Shown one piece after another: positions 44,369-55,012 of a DNA stretch of 64,000 bases. The position numbers and the translations under genes are program-made. The DNA is from Eledone cirrhosa (Eukaryota; Mollusca; Cephalopoda; Octopoda; Eledonidae). Under the pieces are notes generated by a model that saw nothing but the letters and a program-made list of their open reading frames with translations, was not told the origin of the DNA and ran no database searches. The stretch covers positions 72,113,103-72,177,102 of the forward strand of contig OZ024744.1 in assembly GCA_964016885.1 (NCBI GenBank), in the 5' to 3' direction. Numbering within the stretch: position 1 is the first letter of the stretch; each line of letters opens with the position of its first letter.

Positions 44369-44880
44369 TATGTAACCCAGTAAAACCGGTCGGGTCGTCG
44401 GCGACTAAACCGGCAACCCCACCAAGTTTAGTTTACTTGGGAGGAGGGTGATTTTGGACACCCTACAGGACAAAAAACAAACCCTGACAAAGTGCGCAAG
44501 AACTCATAAGAGTCAACGGCCATCCAAAAGTGTGTAAATATGTATATACACATGTACCGCGCGGTTAAACCACTGGGAGTGAAGGACCCCTAGCCTTTGT
44601 CAGGGCATTCTTCTAAGAGAAAGCAACTCACGAAACTAGGATAACTCCGATATAAAACTTGCGGCTCAGTAGTTACCTATGATGTTGATCTTTTCTTCTG
44701 TTCGGGTTATAGCTACTGTCGCCCAGAGAGTGGGATTGGCTCAGTGCACAGTCTTTCCTCACTTTAAAAAATATCTTCACGCACAGGCATTGCATTAATT
44801 AATAATTATTAATAATGGTATATCGTGCCATGGCCATACTCGATAATGAGGGGGCAGCCATCATATGTATGTATAGTGAA
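44369..44880. other. Unassigned, less AT-rich segment
   Basis: Higher GC than its surroundings, with ACCGGTCGGGTCGTCGGCGA near 44386. A possible piece of a retroelement, but no frame longer than a few dozen codons was recognised. Confidence 0.3.
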
Positions 44881-44907
44881 CTAACTGTTGTGTAACCATT
44901 TCTATGC

Positions 44908-44910
<3 letters not shown>

Positions 44911-44963
<53 letters not shown>
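44911..44963. repeat. (TA)n microsatellite
   Basis: An uninterrupted TA run. Confidence 0.9.
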
Positions 44964-44967
<4 letters not shown>

Positions 44968-45049
44968 TTATGGAATAGTGTTAGCTTCTCGCTACAATCA
45001 TTTCTATACTTTTCATTTATATATATATATATATATATTTATTTATTTA

Positions 45050-45142
45050 TTTATTAAAATAACAGATTAAAGTTTAAGTAAAGAATCGCTGCTTTAACCC
45101 ATAACGGGATCTTCTGAAACTTTAATCTGTTATTTTATTAAA
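45050..45142 (-). ncRNA. Degenerate hammerhead-like hairpin with 26-bp stem
   Basis: Inverted repeat 45050-45075 / 45117-45142 pairs at 25 of 26 positions. On the minus strand the loop reads CAGAAGA, then TCCC(GTTAT)GGGT, then TAAAG: hammerhead-like but with core position 4 and the GAA guanine altered. It would be a stem-I-extended, inactive relative. Confidence 0.45.
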
Positions 45143-45249
45143 TATTTGCTCTGGGTTCTTATATATTTGATATATATTTATCCTTATCGAGCGCTCTTCG
45201 GATTTTAGTCTACAAATTTTTTATTATTACTATATATATATATATAGGT

Positions 45250-45361
45250 ACGTTATTCCGGGTTGAATCGGAGGTAACCACAGTAAGTAAGGTACTCTGA
45301 TGATTTCTAAAGAATGAAACAGTTCTAGTCCTGTAGAATCTCATCTATATTAAAACTTATA
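45250..45361 (+). repeat. FB2-derived chimera: module M5 copy 3 joined to a hammerhead half
   Basis: Module M5 (45250-45296) runs straight into CTGATGA (45297-45303) and the rest of the FB2 hammerhead and 3' end (ATATTAAAACT), followed by (TA)n. The 5' strand of stem I is replaced by module sequence, so this copy should not fold fully. Confidence 0.7.
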
Positions 45362-46640
<1,279 letters not shown>

Positions 46641-46984
46641 GTTAAAATCAATAATCAGCATTTCACATTTTACCACCAAACTCTTTTTCTTGTCTCTCCA
46701 ATTACTATCTATAAAATGCGTGTTTATCGGTTTTGCCTCATCCGTTTATATACTTAGGCTATTCTGTTTGCCGCCAGGTTTTCCTCTGTGTATCACACTC
46801 TGAGGTTTTAATTTGCTTAATTTTTCAATGTGTCACACACACAAACACACCGTTCTAACCTACTCTTCTTTAACATCCCTGTCTTTTATTTTCATGTATA
46901 TATATAAATTATATATGTATATATATAAATTATATATGTATATATATATTATATATGTATATATATATTATATATGTATATATA
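46641..46984. other. AT-rich spacer, no gene seen
   Basis: Ends in a short tandem repeat of ATATATGTATATAT-type units (46900-46984). Confidence 0.4.
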
Positions 46985-47115
46985 TGTAAAAGTTCTATTT
47001 AAATTGTTGGGATACAACAAGCTAATATTTTTATAACTGATATAAAGCACTCAACAAATATTTGGAGTAAAAATACGATATTAACAAATGGAAACTATAT
47101 TTATAAAACCATATT

Positions 47116-47180
47116 TATTTCATTATACATATTTCAAGGACACCAAGTTAAATTATGGTGTGCTTTCATCAGATAAAATA
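47116..47180 (-). ncRNA. Hammerhead ribozyme candidate, FB3 left arm
   Basis: Mirror copy on the minus strand with core CTGATGA (complement at 47166-47172), the same stem II, and stem III ATA(TG)TAT, better defined than in the right arm. Confidence 0.7.
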
Positions 47181-47336
47181 TAATATAGAGCAGTTTTATA
47201 AATAAATATTGACATACCCTTAAAGAATGCAACCATTGCTGTTGGAAGGTCCCGGATAGTCCCGGGAGCTTCCAACAGCAATGGTTGCATTCTTTAAGGG
47301 TATGTCAATATTTATTTATAAAACTGATCTATATTA

Positions 47337-47401
47337 TATTTTATCTGATGAAAGCACACCATAATTTAACTTGGTGTCCTTGAAATATATATAATGAAAT
47401 A
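47337..47401 (+). ncRNA. Hammerhead ribozyme candidate, FB3 right arm
   Basis: Stem I TATTTTAT/ATGAAATA (8 bp, one G-U); core CTGATGA 47345-47351; long stem II AAG-C-ACACCA/TGGTGT-C-CTT; GAA 47382-47384; stem III from the ATATATAT run; residue 17 = A at 47393. All invariant core bases present. Confidence 0.7.
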
Positions 47402-47531
47402 AGTATGGTTTCATAAATATAGTTTCCAATTGTTAATATATCGTATTTTTCCTCCAATAATTTGTTGAGTGCTTTATATCAGTTATAAAAATATTTGCTT
47501 GTTGTATCCCAACAATTTAAATAGAACTTTT

Positions 47532-47534
<3 letters not shown>

Positions 47535-47608
<74 letters not shown>

Positions 47609-47625
47609 TAATATATATATACATA
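47535..47625. repeat. (TA)n microsatellite
   Basis: A TA run at the FB3 right border. Confidence 0.9.
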
Positions 47626-47634
47626 TGTAGCTGA

Positions 47635-47840
47635 CGACTGCGAGACAAGAGTACTCAATAGCAAAGTAGAGTTTTAATATTCATATTTTCAAGATTAAAT
47701 ACTGAGTCTTGTTCCACTGGAGCTTCGCCTGTTTATCACAGGGTCATGAGAGAAGTTGTTCTACATTGATGTCCCTGTGATATACAGGTGTAACTCCAGA
47801 GTAATAAACTCACTATTTAGTCTTAATAAATTGAATAGAC
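47635..47840. repeat. Diverged fold-back repeat, FB5
   Basis: Left part (about 47690-47762) is the diverged complement of the right part (about 47765-47840): both contain CCTGTGATA.ACAGG and ACTCCAG. The CTGATGA core is altered in each arm (CTCATGA on minus, TTGATGT on plus), so any ribozyme is dead. Confidence 0.55.
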
Positions 47841-47847
47841 ACTACAC

Positions 47848-47863
47848 ACACATACACACACAC

Positions 47864-47900
<37 letters not shown>

Positions 47901-48385
47901 TATAGAGAGAGATGTCCGTGGAAATATTTATATACAGTTATATTAAAGTATTTGTTTAGGGAATCTACTAAATGCATAACCATTGTATTTAATTGTACAT
48001 ATCCTGAATCAAACGAATAATAATAGGCATACATATGTTTTACAAAATGTATATTTCACAAAACTATATTGATATAAGTGTGTGTTTATGTGTGTGTGTG
48101 TGTGTACGTATTTTGTATTATATATATATATGTATATATGTGTGTGTATGTATGTGTGCGTGTGTGTTGTGTGTGTGTTTGTGTGTGTATAAATGTATAT
48201 ACGCAAGACTGACATGCACACAGACACACTCACTTATATATGTATCTGAATAAAATGTACACACACACACATGCACATACGTACACACATCACACACAAA
48301 CACACACACAAACACACAAACACACACACTCACATATACACATATAGACATGTATGTATATATATATATATATATATATATAATA
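47848..48385. repeat. (CA)n and (TG)n-rich region
   Basis: CA run at 47848-47893, TG-rich 48078-48190, CA-rich 48258-48330 and a final TA run. Confidence 0.85.
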
Positions 48386-48599
48386 CACCTAGTTCATGAC
48401 TACTCCAACTTAGATATTATAAATTAAAGTACACTCACGCATGCATATTATATGTACTTGTATATTTTGTGTACATATTTTCTACTATATATGTGTATGA
48501 TATGTGTATGGACATCTGTATGCAATTACAGACATATATGAGTGAGTGTGCGCAAGTGCGCCACCTTTACTTCTGACTAGCAACAAGTCATTTTAACGT

Positions 48600-48683
48600 C
48601 GTGGGGATGATTTCGTCCATGTTTTCAGCTAATACTTAATTTATCGAATATGGAAGGATGAAAGGCAAAGTTAGGCACCGTAC
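48600..48683 (+). mobile_element. Very degraded SINE scrap
   Basis: TTAATTTATCGAATATGG followed by AAGGATGAAAGGCAAAGTTA resembles the SINE central block. Low confidence. Confidence 0.3.
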
Positions 48684-49160
48684 TTTTTTTCGCCAAATTA
48701 TTTTCTTAATTAACTGTAATATTAATTTAAATATATTACCTATTTCTAATAACAATTTACAATATATATATAATTTCCGTGGAACAAATATTCTATTAAT
48801 ATTATTTTGCCCCTTTCTCAAAGTCATTTTTTTTTTCAGCGGCTTATATAACATGTAATTTTTCTGTCTACCGCCTATTGTTCATTTTAAAATTTTCCTG
48901 CAGAAAACTTTTTTTTCTTTTTATATAAAAAAAAAAAGCTTCAGAACAAATCAAACTCAACAGTATATAAAAACATCCTTTCCTGGTATTCTTGTTATTG
49001 AAAAGATATTGACAAAAAAAAAAAAAAAAAAAAAAAAAAATGATAAAAGAAAGTTTGTTTAAGAAAAAAAAGTTGTATCTTTTTTATATAAGTGTTAAAT
49101 AAAATGTTTCATTTGTCTTTTATGTTGTTTTGTAATTTTATTAGTTTTAAAAAAAATGTG
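48684..49160. other. AT-rich spacer with poly(A) tracts
   Basis: Includes an A run at 49013-49040. No gene seen. Confidence 0.4.
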
Positions 49161-49464
49161 TTGTTAATAGTGTTCTAGTATGCATACATACACATATATA
49201 CACACACACATATATATATACTCACAACACACATATGTATTTGTGTTTGTATATACACATACATACATATATACATACATACACACACAGACCCAAGCAC
49301 ACGTACACACATACACACACATATACACATATGCACAGACACACACACACACACATATATATGTATATATATAAATATATATATATATGTATGTATTATG
49401 TACATATACACGCATGCACACACACGCGAACGTATACGCACATATACGCATGTAATATATATCT

Positions 49465-49525
<61 letters not shown>

Positions 49526-49646
49526 AATATATATATATGCATATATGTGCATGTGTATATTTATATATGTCTGTGTATTTACACATATATACATATTTAT
49601 TTGCGTGATTGCTTCGATTTATATGTATATATATTATATATGAATA

Positions 49647-49701
<55 letters not shown>

Positions 49702-49735
49702 GTATGTATGTATGTATGTATAATACACGTATGAA
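49161..49735. repeat. (TA)n and (CA)n-rich low complexity
   Basis: CA/CATA runs then TA runs (49463-49522 and 49650-49690). ORFs here are artefacts. Confidence 0.9.
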
Positions 49736-49903
49736 TGTATATTGTGAGACAAGATATCATTAATAATCTCTTCAACACATTCTTTTAGTTATTTTTTTAG
49801 TTATGTCTTCTTTAGAAGTTCATTTTACCATCTCCCCACCCATCCCTCCCCGTTTTTATATTTCCCGTAGTCTGTTTTTCTTTTATTTTTCTGTGTTTAT
49901 GTC

Positions 49904-49909
49904 TTTATT
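49904..49909 (-). promoter_or_regulatory. Putative poly(A) signal of the FGF gene
   Basis: AATAAA on the minus strand, 116 nt beyond the FGF stop codon. A second one lies at 49882-49887. Confidence 0.4.
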
Positions 49910-50024
49910 AAATTTCGTAATTCGAAATTCTTTCTTTCACTCACTCCAAATCTTTTCATCATACATTTACAAGCTCTCTCTCTCTCTCGCTCGCTCTCTC
50001 TCTCTCTGACTTCATTATTTTGTG

Positions 50025-50627
50025 TCATTTCACATCAGTATCTTTTATTGAAAGTTTTCTTTTTTTCTTTCGACAGCGTTTGTTTTTTAGACGTGCTTCT
50101 TTACAACGTCTTCGCCGTCGTCTCCTTCTTTTACAAGCTTTCCGTTGCTGACGGTTTTTCATTTTACAACGGTGCTTTCGCTTTCTAGGCGTTTTTCTGT
50201 AAGTGGTCGTCGACGGCGTTGTCAACATGTGAGTTGTCAACGCCGTCGATGTTCTGGCAGTTGTCGTCGTTGTTGTTGCCAATTTCGGTGAACTCATTAC
50301 TACTGAAGCAGTGCTTAAGCCCCCCGTGACGGGGGGTTGTGCTGTCCGTACTGCATCAATAGCTGTTGTGGCTGAAGTATTAGAACCGGTTTTAGTTCGT
50401 TGTTCACTTTCAATTTTTTTAATCAATGCTTCGTCCGCGTCTAACGGCAGAAACATGACTCGTATTTGATGATTGTTACTACGGTTTCCTCGCCGAGGAC
50501 GTCCTCTTTTGTCAATACTTATGTACCATGTTTTGTTTAATTTTTTCTTGTATTTATTACTGTAGAATGTGGTGTAGTATTGCTGCAGTAACGTTTCATA
50601 AAATGCGCAGTCATCAGAGAATTCTTT
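50025..50627 (-). CDS. Fgf-like: Fibroblast growth factor, last coding exon
   Basis: Begins after a good acceptor (TTTTTGATTGCAG) in phase 0 and runs 200 codons to TGA. The start KEFSDDCAFYE continues the middle exon end LYSS, giving the FGF family signature [DE]-C-x-F-x-E-x6-Y with Ser in place of the usual first Gly. Further beta-trefoil parts are TWYISIDKRGRPRRG and the closing VMFLPL. After the core (about residue 70) a tail of about 130 residues follows, Thr-rich, then extremely basic with Arg/Lys/Cys runs, far longer than in most FGFs, perhaps heparin- or nucleus-binding. FGFs are secreted ligands of receptor tyrosine kinases with heparan sulfate. The core recalls the FGF1 and FGF9/16/20 groups, but the subfamily is not assigned. 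Confidence 0.88.
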   Translation of the reverse strand, partial: KEFSDDCAFYETLLQQYYTTFYSNKYKKKLNKTWYISIDKRGRPRRGNRSNNHQIRVMFLPLDADEALIKKIESEQRTKTGSNTSATTAIDAVRTAQPPVTGGLSTASVVMSSPKLATTTTTTARTSTALTTHMLTTPSTTTYRKTPRKRKHRCKMKNRQQRKACKRRRRRRRRCKEARLKNKRCRKKKRKLSIKDTDVK

Positions 50628-50942
50628 CTGCAATCAAAAACAAAAGAAAAATATTTTAGAATAATAAATAAGTAAAATGGTTTGGTTTACTAATTAATAA
50701 ATTTAATTGTGACCAAATGAAATATATATTTTCAATTTTACTGTGAACAAATGAAATAGATCTTTTGAATTGTAGCCATAGATGCTGAGCCGAGTGTAAT
50801 AGTAGTATTGTTACTAATACTAATGTTATTTCTAATACTGTGTTTTTACTAAAAAATACAGCTGCTACTAAAAGTACTGTTATTGCCATAGATGTCTAAG
50901 ATCGTGTTAGTTCGAAGAATATATTGCATAAATGTTGTTGTT

Positions 50943-50962
50943 GTTTTTGTTGTTGTTGTTGT

Positions 50963-51002
<40 letters not shown>

Positions 51003-51078
51003 AATGATGATGATAATGATGATAATGATGATGATGATGATGGTGGTGGTGATGGTGGTGATGATGATGATGATGATA

Positions 51079-51114
<36 letters not shown>

Positions 51115-51118
51115 TTGA

Positions 51119-51150
<32 letters not shown>

Positions 51151-51183
51151 ATGGTGGTGATGATGATGATGATGATAATGATG

Positions 51184-51228
<45 letters not shown>

Positions 51229-51285
51229 CTGATGGTGATGATGATGATGATGACCATGATGGTGATGATGATGATGATGATGTTA
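50943..51285. repeat. (GAT)n block with higher-order 99-bp duplication, in the FGF intron
   Basis: GTT units then GAT/AAT/GGT units. The segment around GGTGGTGGTGATGGTGGTGA occurs at 51041 and 51140. Poly-Asp, poly-Met and poly-Ile ORFs are artefacts. Confidence 0.95.
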
Positions 51286-51348
51286 CCAGTGCAGTAGATG
51301 GTATAGAAGTTGTTTAACGGAATCAGAAGAGCACCAGACTGAATAACC

Positions 51349-51530
51349 TGGTGGATTGACAGTATCGGTAGAGGGTCAGACATGCCTTCCAGCATAGTTA
51401 CGTCCCTTTACGATCTGAGTTCAAATCCTGCCGAGGTTGACTTTGCCTTTTATCCTTACAGGGTCGATAAAATAAAGTACCAGTAATGCACTGGGTAATT
51501 GCTGGCCTTGTGCCAAAAGTAGAAACAATT
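51349..51530 (+). mobile_element. tRNA-derived SINE, full length
   Basis: Head GGTGGATTGACAGTATCGG, B-box-like GAGTTCAAATCC, central block, tail AAAAGTAGAAACAATTA. Antisense to the FGF gene. Confidence 0.9.
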
Positions 51531-51540
51531 ATCTTATACA

Positions 51541-51694
51541 CCATGCTTTGACGCATAGAGTTACGGCCCTTGCCATTCTGAGTTCAAATCCCGCCGAGGT
51601 TAACTTTGCCTTTCATCCTTACGGGGTCGATAAATTAAAGTACCAGTAATGTACTGGGTAATTGCTGGCCTTGTGCCAAAAGTAGAAATAATTT
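51541..51694 (+). mobile_element. tRNA-derived SINE, head-truncated, directly following the previous copy
   Basis: Starts CCATGCTTTGACGCATAGAG, then B box, central block and tail. Only 10 bp separate it from the preceding SINE. Confidence 0.88.
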
Positions 51695-51914
51695 TCATAT
51701 ACTACAGTACGTAATTAGTACTCTCGATGATTTTGACGACTCAGTCGTATCTTAGAATGTATGGCCTTGTGTCATCGTAACAAATCATTTTTATCATCAT
51801 CAACATCATCATCACCGTGGTAGTTGTTGTTGTCGTCGTCGTCGTCATCGCCATCATCATTACTATTATTATTAGCAGTATCTTTAAAACCGAAGCACAT
51901 ATGCTATATTTTGT

Positions 51915-52048
51915 TCCTGTTCAAATCACACCGAAGTTAACTTTGCCTTTCATTTTCCAGAGTTGAAAAAATGAAGTACCATCAACTACTGAGGTAACTT
52001 TAATTGACATTACCCCTCCTAGAAACTGCTGGCATTGTGCCTGAATTA
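51915..52048 (+). mobile_element. Diverged SINE copy
   Basis: TTCAAATCACACCGAAGTTA, CTTTGCCTTTCATTTTCCAG and GGCATTGTGCCTGAATTA; includes an extra AATTGACATTACCCCTCC segment like the long form at 15.9 kb. Confidence 0.7.
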
Positions 52049-52197
52049 GGGTGGATTGGCAGTATCAGTGGGGACACCATGTTTTGATCTGAGTTCAAAT
52101 CCCGCCGAGGTTAACTTTGCCTTACGGGGTCGATAAAATAAAGTACCAGTAATGCACTGGGATAATATCTGGCCTTGTACCAAAAGTAGACACAATT
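52049..52197 (+). mobile_element. tRNA-derived SINE with internal deletion
   Basis: Full head GGTGGATTGGCAGTATCAG and normal tail, but it lacks part of the D-arm-like region and the TTTCATCC part of the central block. Confidence 0.85.
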
Positions 52198-52204
52198 ATT
52201 ATTG

Positions 52205-53160
52205 ATAATAGCATTTGCTAGTCTTATTTTTGTTGGTTGATTTCACTGCACAAATAAAGGTAGCTCTGTTTCTCTTGTATATAAGGAAGCATTATGCATT
52301 GTTTTGGGATTTTTATATTGTGTCTATAATAAATAAGATATATAAGCAAATAAACGAAAATAGAAGAGGGAATAAATGGTCCAAAAGCAAGGCTGTATTT
52401 TCCCACCTCAATGTAAACGAGGAGATAGGGTTCACTTGTTCCAAAGCCGAATAATTCAAATTTTTCATCAAGTAAAACGTAGTAATATTCCAATTCCAAA
52501 CAGCTACAACCACAGCAACAGTGGCAACAGCAATAACAACAGCGCCAGTGAGAGAAGCCGCAACAATAAGAACTAAAACAACAATTTCTGTTCTAAGAAC
52601 TACATTATAAGAAGAAATTACAAAAATGATGGAGCTTTACATAGAATTAAATATGCGAAAACAAGCATGAAAAGTAATAGAATATAAGGAAATGAAAGGT
52701 CTTGATAGATATACAGACACTTGAGGCCAATCAAGGGACTTTATAGATCTCAGATTATCCTTACTACAAAGGATACTTCCTCCGACTACCTAGCTATGTC
52801 ATCCAATATTCAGGCGCATGCTGAGACTCAGTCCATTTAAGCATTAACGCCATTTCTGTTACTATCACGCATCTTTCGGTGGATTAAACAGCAGGGCAAC
52901 AGTTCCGTTTCACTCACTTATTCTTTCCCTAGTGACACATGAAAACGTTGTTGAGGAAAATATCTGTTTTCGGCACTTGCAGTCAGGCCTGTCGTATGAC
53001 CATTTTCACTACAGCTACTCTAGAGAGACGATATCCGCAGAGATGCATGCCACCAGAAATTAGTGCAGAGGAGCAGTCACAATCATGTTCTGACCGAGTC
53101 CAGCTTACCAACCTCCAGTATGGTCACTACCAGAAGCTAAGAATCGCACAAGAATAGACT
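52205..53160. other. FGF intron sequence, no feature recognised
   Basis: About 950 bp of unique-looking DNA. Small ORFs on both strands show no domain. Confidence 0.4.
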
Positions 53161-53185
53161 AGACAATAGAATGCTTGCATCACAC

Positions 53186-53407
53186 CCTGAGGAGGTCACA
53201 GAATGGGGGACGAAAGAGCTTTGACAATATATAAACAACCTTCCGGTTATAGAACGAACCAACCAACCGGAAATTTATAATAAACTGAAATGAAAACCAA
53301 CAGGTGCGTGTGTTTTCATTGGCAACATGACCCTCCCAAGGTATGACAGTATCTGTTTCAACACATGTTTTCAGATAAGAAATCTCGCAAAACAAATTCA
53401 AAACAAA
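53186..53407 (+). mobile_element. FB1 half copy (single arm with degraded hammerhead)
   Basis: Corresponds to the right arm and right flank of palindrome FB1: CTGAGGA...GACGAAAGAGCTTTGAC, ACCAACCAACCGG, GGCAACATGACCCTCCCAAG, GTTTCAACACATG. The left arm is missing and stem II is broken by substitutions. It ends at a (TATC)n tract. Confidence 0.85.
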
Positions 53408-53410
53408 TTA

Positions 53411-53487
<77 letters not shown>

Positions 53488-53488
53488 C
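53411..53488. repeat. (TATC)n microsatellite at the LINE-B4 5' border
   Basis: About 18 units. The same unit recurs at the 3' border of B4 (58650 onward). Confidence 0.95.
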
Positions 53489-53720
53489 TCTACCAGACGT
53501 GTGTAACTTTGCGGAGAAGTTTCCGTTATTTTATGTAAGAAAAAAACGTGAGTTTTCAGTTAAATTTTATATTATTGTGTAACTTGACCCCCCGTCTGAA
53601 CCTTCAGGTGATGGGTCAACTCATTTTCGCCCCTACAGGGGCGAAATATTCGTTTGGAAAAATTTTTTCTCCATCGAATTTTGGAAAAAAATAAAATATC
53701 GTAAGAAGTTTGATTACGTT

Positions 53721-54876
53721 ATGAACGCTGCGTTCAACGATGATGGTGGTGGAGAGTCGGTAAGACTACATAGCTCGCAGTCAACATCGTCTTCTTCCAT
53801 AGATACTATGGAGATGGAAAGACGAAATGAAAATGTAAAAACAAATTCATATCCAAACAACACAAATGACACCAAACAGTTCAATGACAACACAAATAAC
53901 AACAACACCAATAATGATGATAAAAACAACAATGACAAAAACAACAAAGAAAAAAATAAAGACAACACCAATAACACCAGCATCAAAGACAACAACACCA
54001 ACACCAACACCAAGTAAAATACGAATAATATCAACATCTGTGACAACAAGAATAACAACAAGAATAACAACAATAATGACAACACCACCAACACGGATAA
54101 TTCCACAAAGAAACCAAAATCTCCTTTGCACAGACAGTTAAAAAAAAGGAGGAACTGACATATCTCGACATAACAAATGCCGAACAACTTTTAAAGGACG
54201 CTAGGAGATATGTAACTTTCGAAAAAATGATGCTTTCAGCATCAATTCTCCGGTAGAAATTCGCAAGGAAGCTGCTCTCAAAACGACAGTTTCCAATTCT
54301 ACCCGAAAACCAGCCAATTGTCACAGAAAGAAATCGAACTGGTTTTCAAAAATTCAATGAATGATATTGCATTCATTCAAAGAAGCAAACTTTTTGGGAG
54401 TATTTCGGTACTCATGAAAGATCAATTGACGGCCCAAAATTACTCTGTGTCGCCAATTGTATCCAACCTGTATACCTTTTTCCCTACATACATGGGAAAA
54501 AGGACACAAAAGACATCACAAAAGCAAAAAACCAGCAAACACTACCACAAACATACAACCACCAACACAAACAACAAAAACATCACAAACAAAACCCCTA
54601 CCTCCTGAAAACAAAATACCTACAACAAAACGAAAGCACACACAAGAACTACAGACAAAAACAAACACAACACAAGAAAATTACACTTACATAAACACTG
54701 AAAACAAAACACTAATGGAGACCATCACAAACGACCCTTCGGTGAAGACCGAGGGGAAAACTTTCGCCCACTCTATTAAAAATAACAAAAAACTGAACTT
54801 AAAACTGATTAGGGTCCCTATACAAACTTATAGGTCCCTAAAAGAAACATTTGAAAAGGATGTGGGGAATTCCTGA
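53721..54876 (+). pseudogene. LINE-B4 ORF1, frameshifted
   Basis: Starts MNAAFNDDGGGESVRLHSSQ, then an Asn/Thr/Lys low-complexity region, a stop at 54017 and shifts. A later segment has PTYMGKRTQK, matching the start of the conserved block of B1 (PSYMGKRTVK), after which the conserved part is deleted. It resumes with KLIRVPIQTYRSLKETFEKD and ends at 54876. The zinc-knuckle part seen in B1 is missing. Confidence 0.65.
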
Positions 54877-55012
54877 GTGAAACCACCTAACCGCGTCCTT
54901 CTCAAGTGTCTCCCCACCCCAGACACCTCCATCCCACCAGACGCCAGCCCACCAAACATCTCCGTCCGCACCCCGCCGGAAACCACCACCAACCCAGACA
55001 ACCCCTCCAACA

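Larger units (their letters stand above)
46985..47534. mobile_element. Palindrome FB3: arms about 270 bp, hammerhead in each arm
   Basis: Outer ends GTAAAAGTTCTATTTAAATT and complement; arms 46985-47255 and 47261-47534 meet at CCCGG-ATAGT-CCCGG. A few indels and substitutions separate the arms. The right border is (TA)n. Confidence 0.92.

Noticed and set aside
50892..51395. Poly-Asp, poly-Met and poly-Ile ORFs
   Set aside because: Translations of the (GAT)n block in its frames.
52224..52499. 91-codon minus-strand ORF in the FGF intron, considered as an FGF exon
   Set aside because: No splice sites of correct phase and no match to FGF strands.
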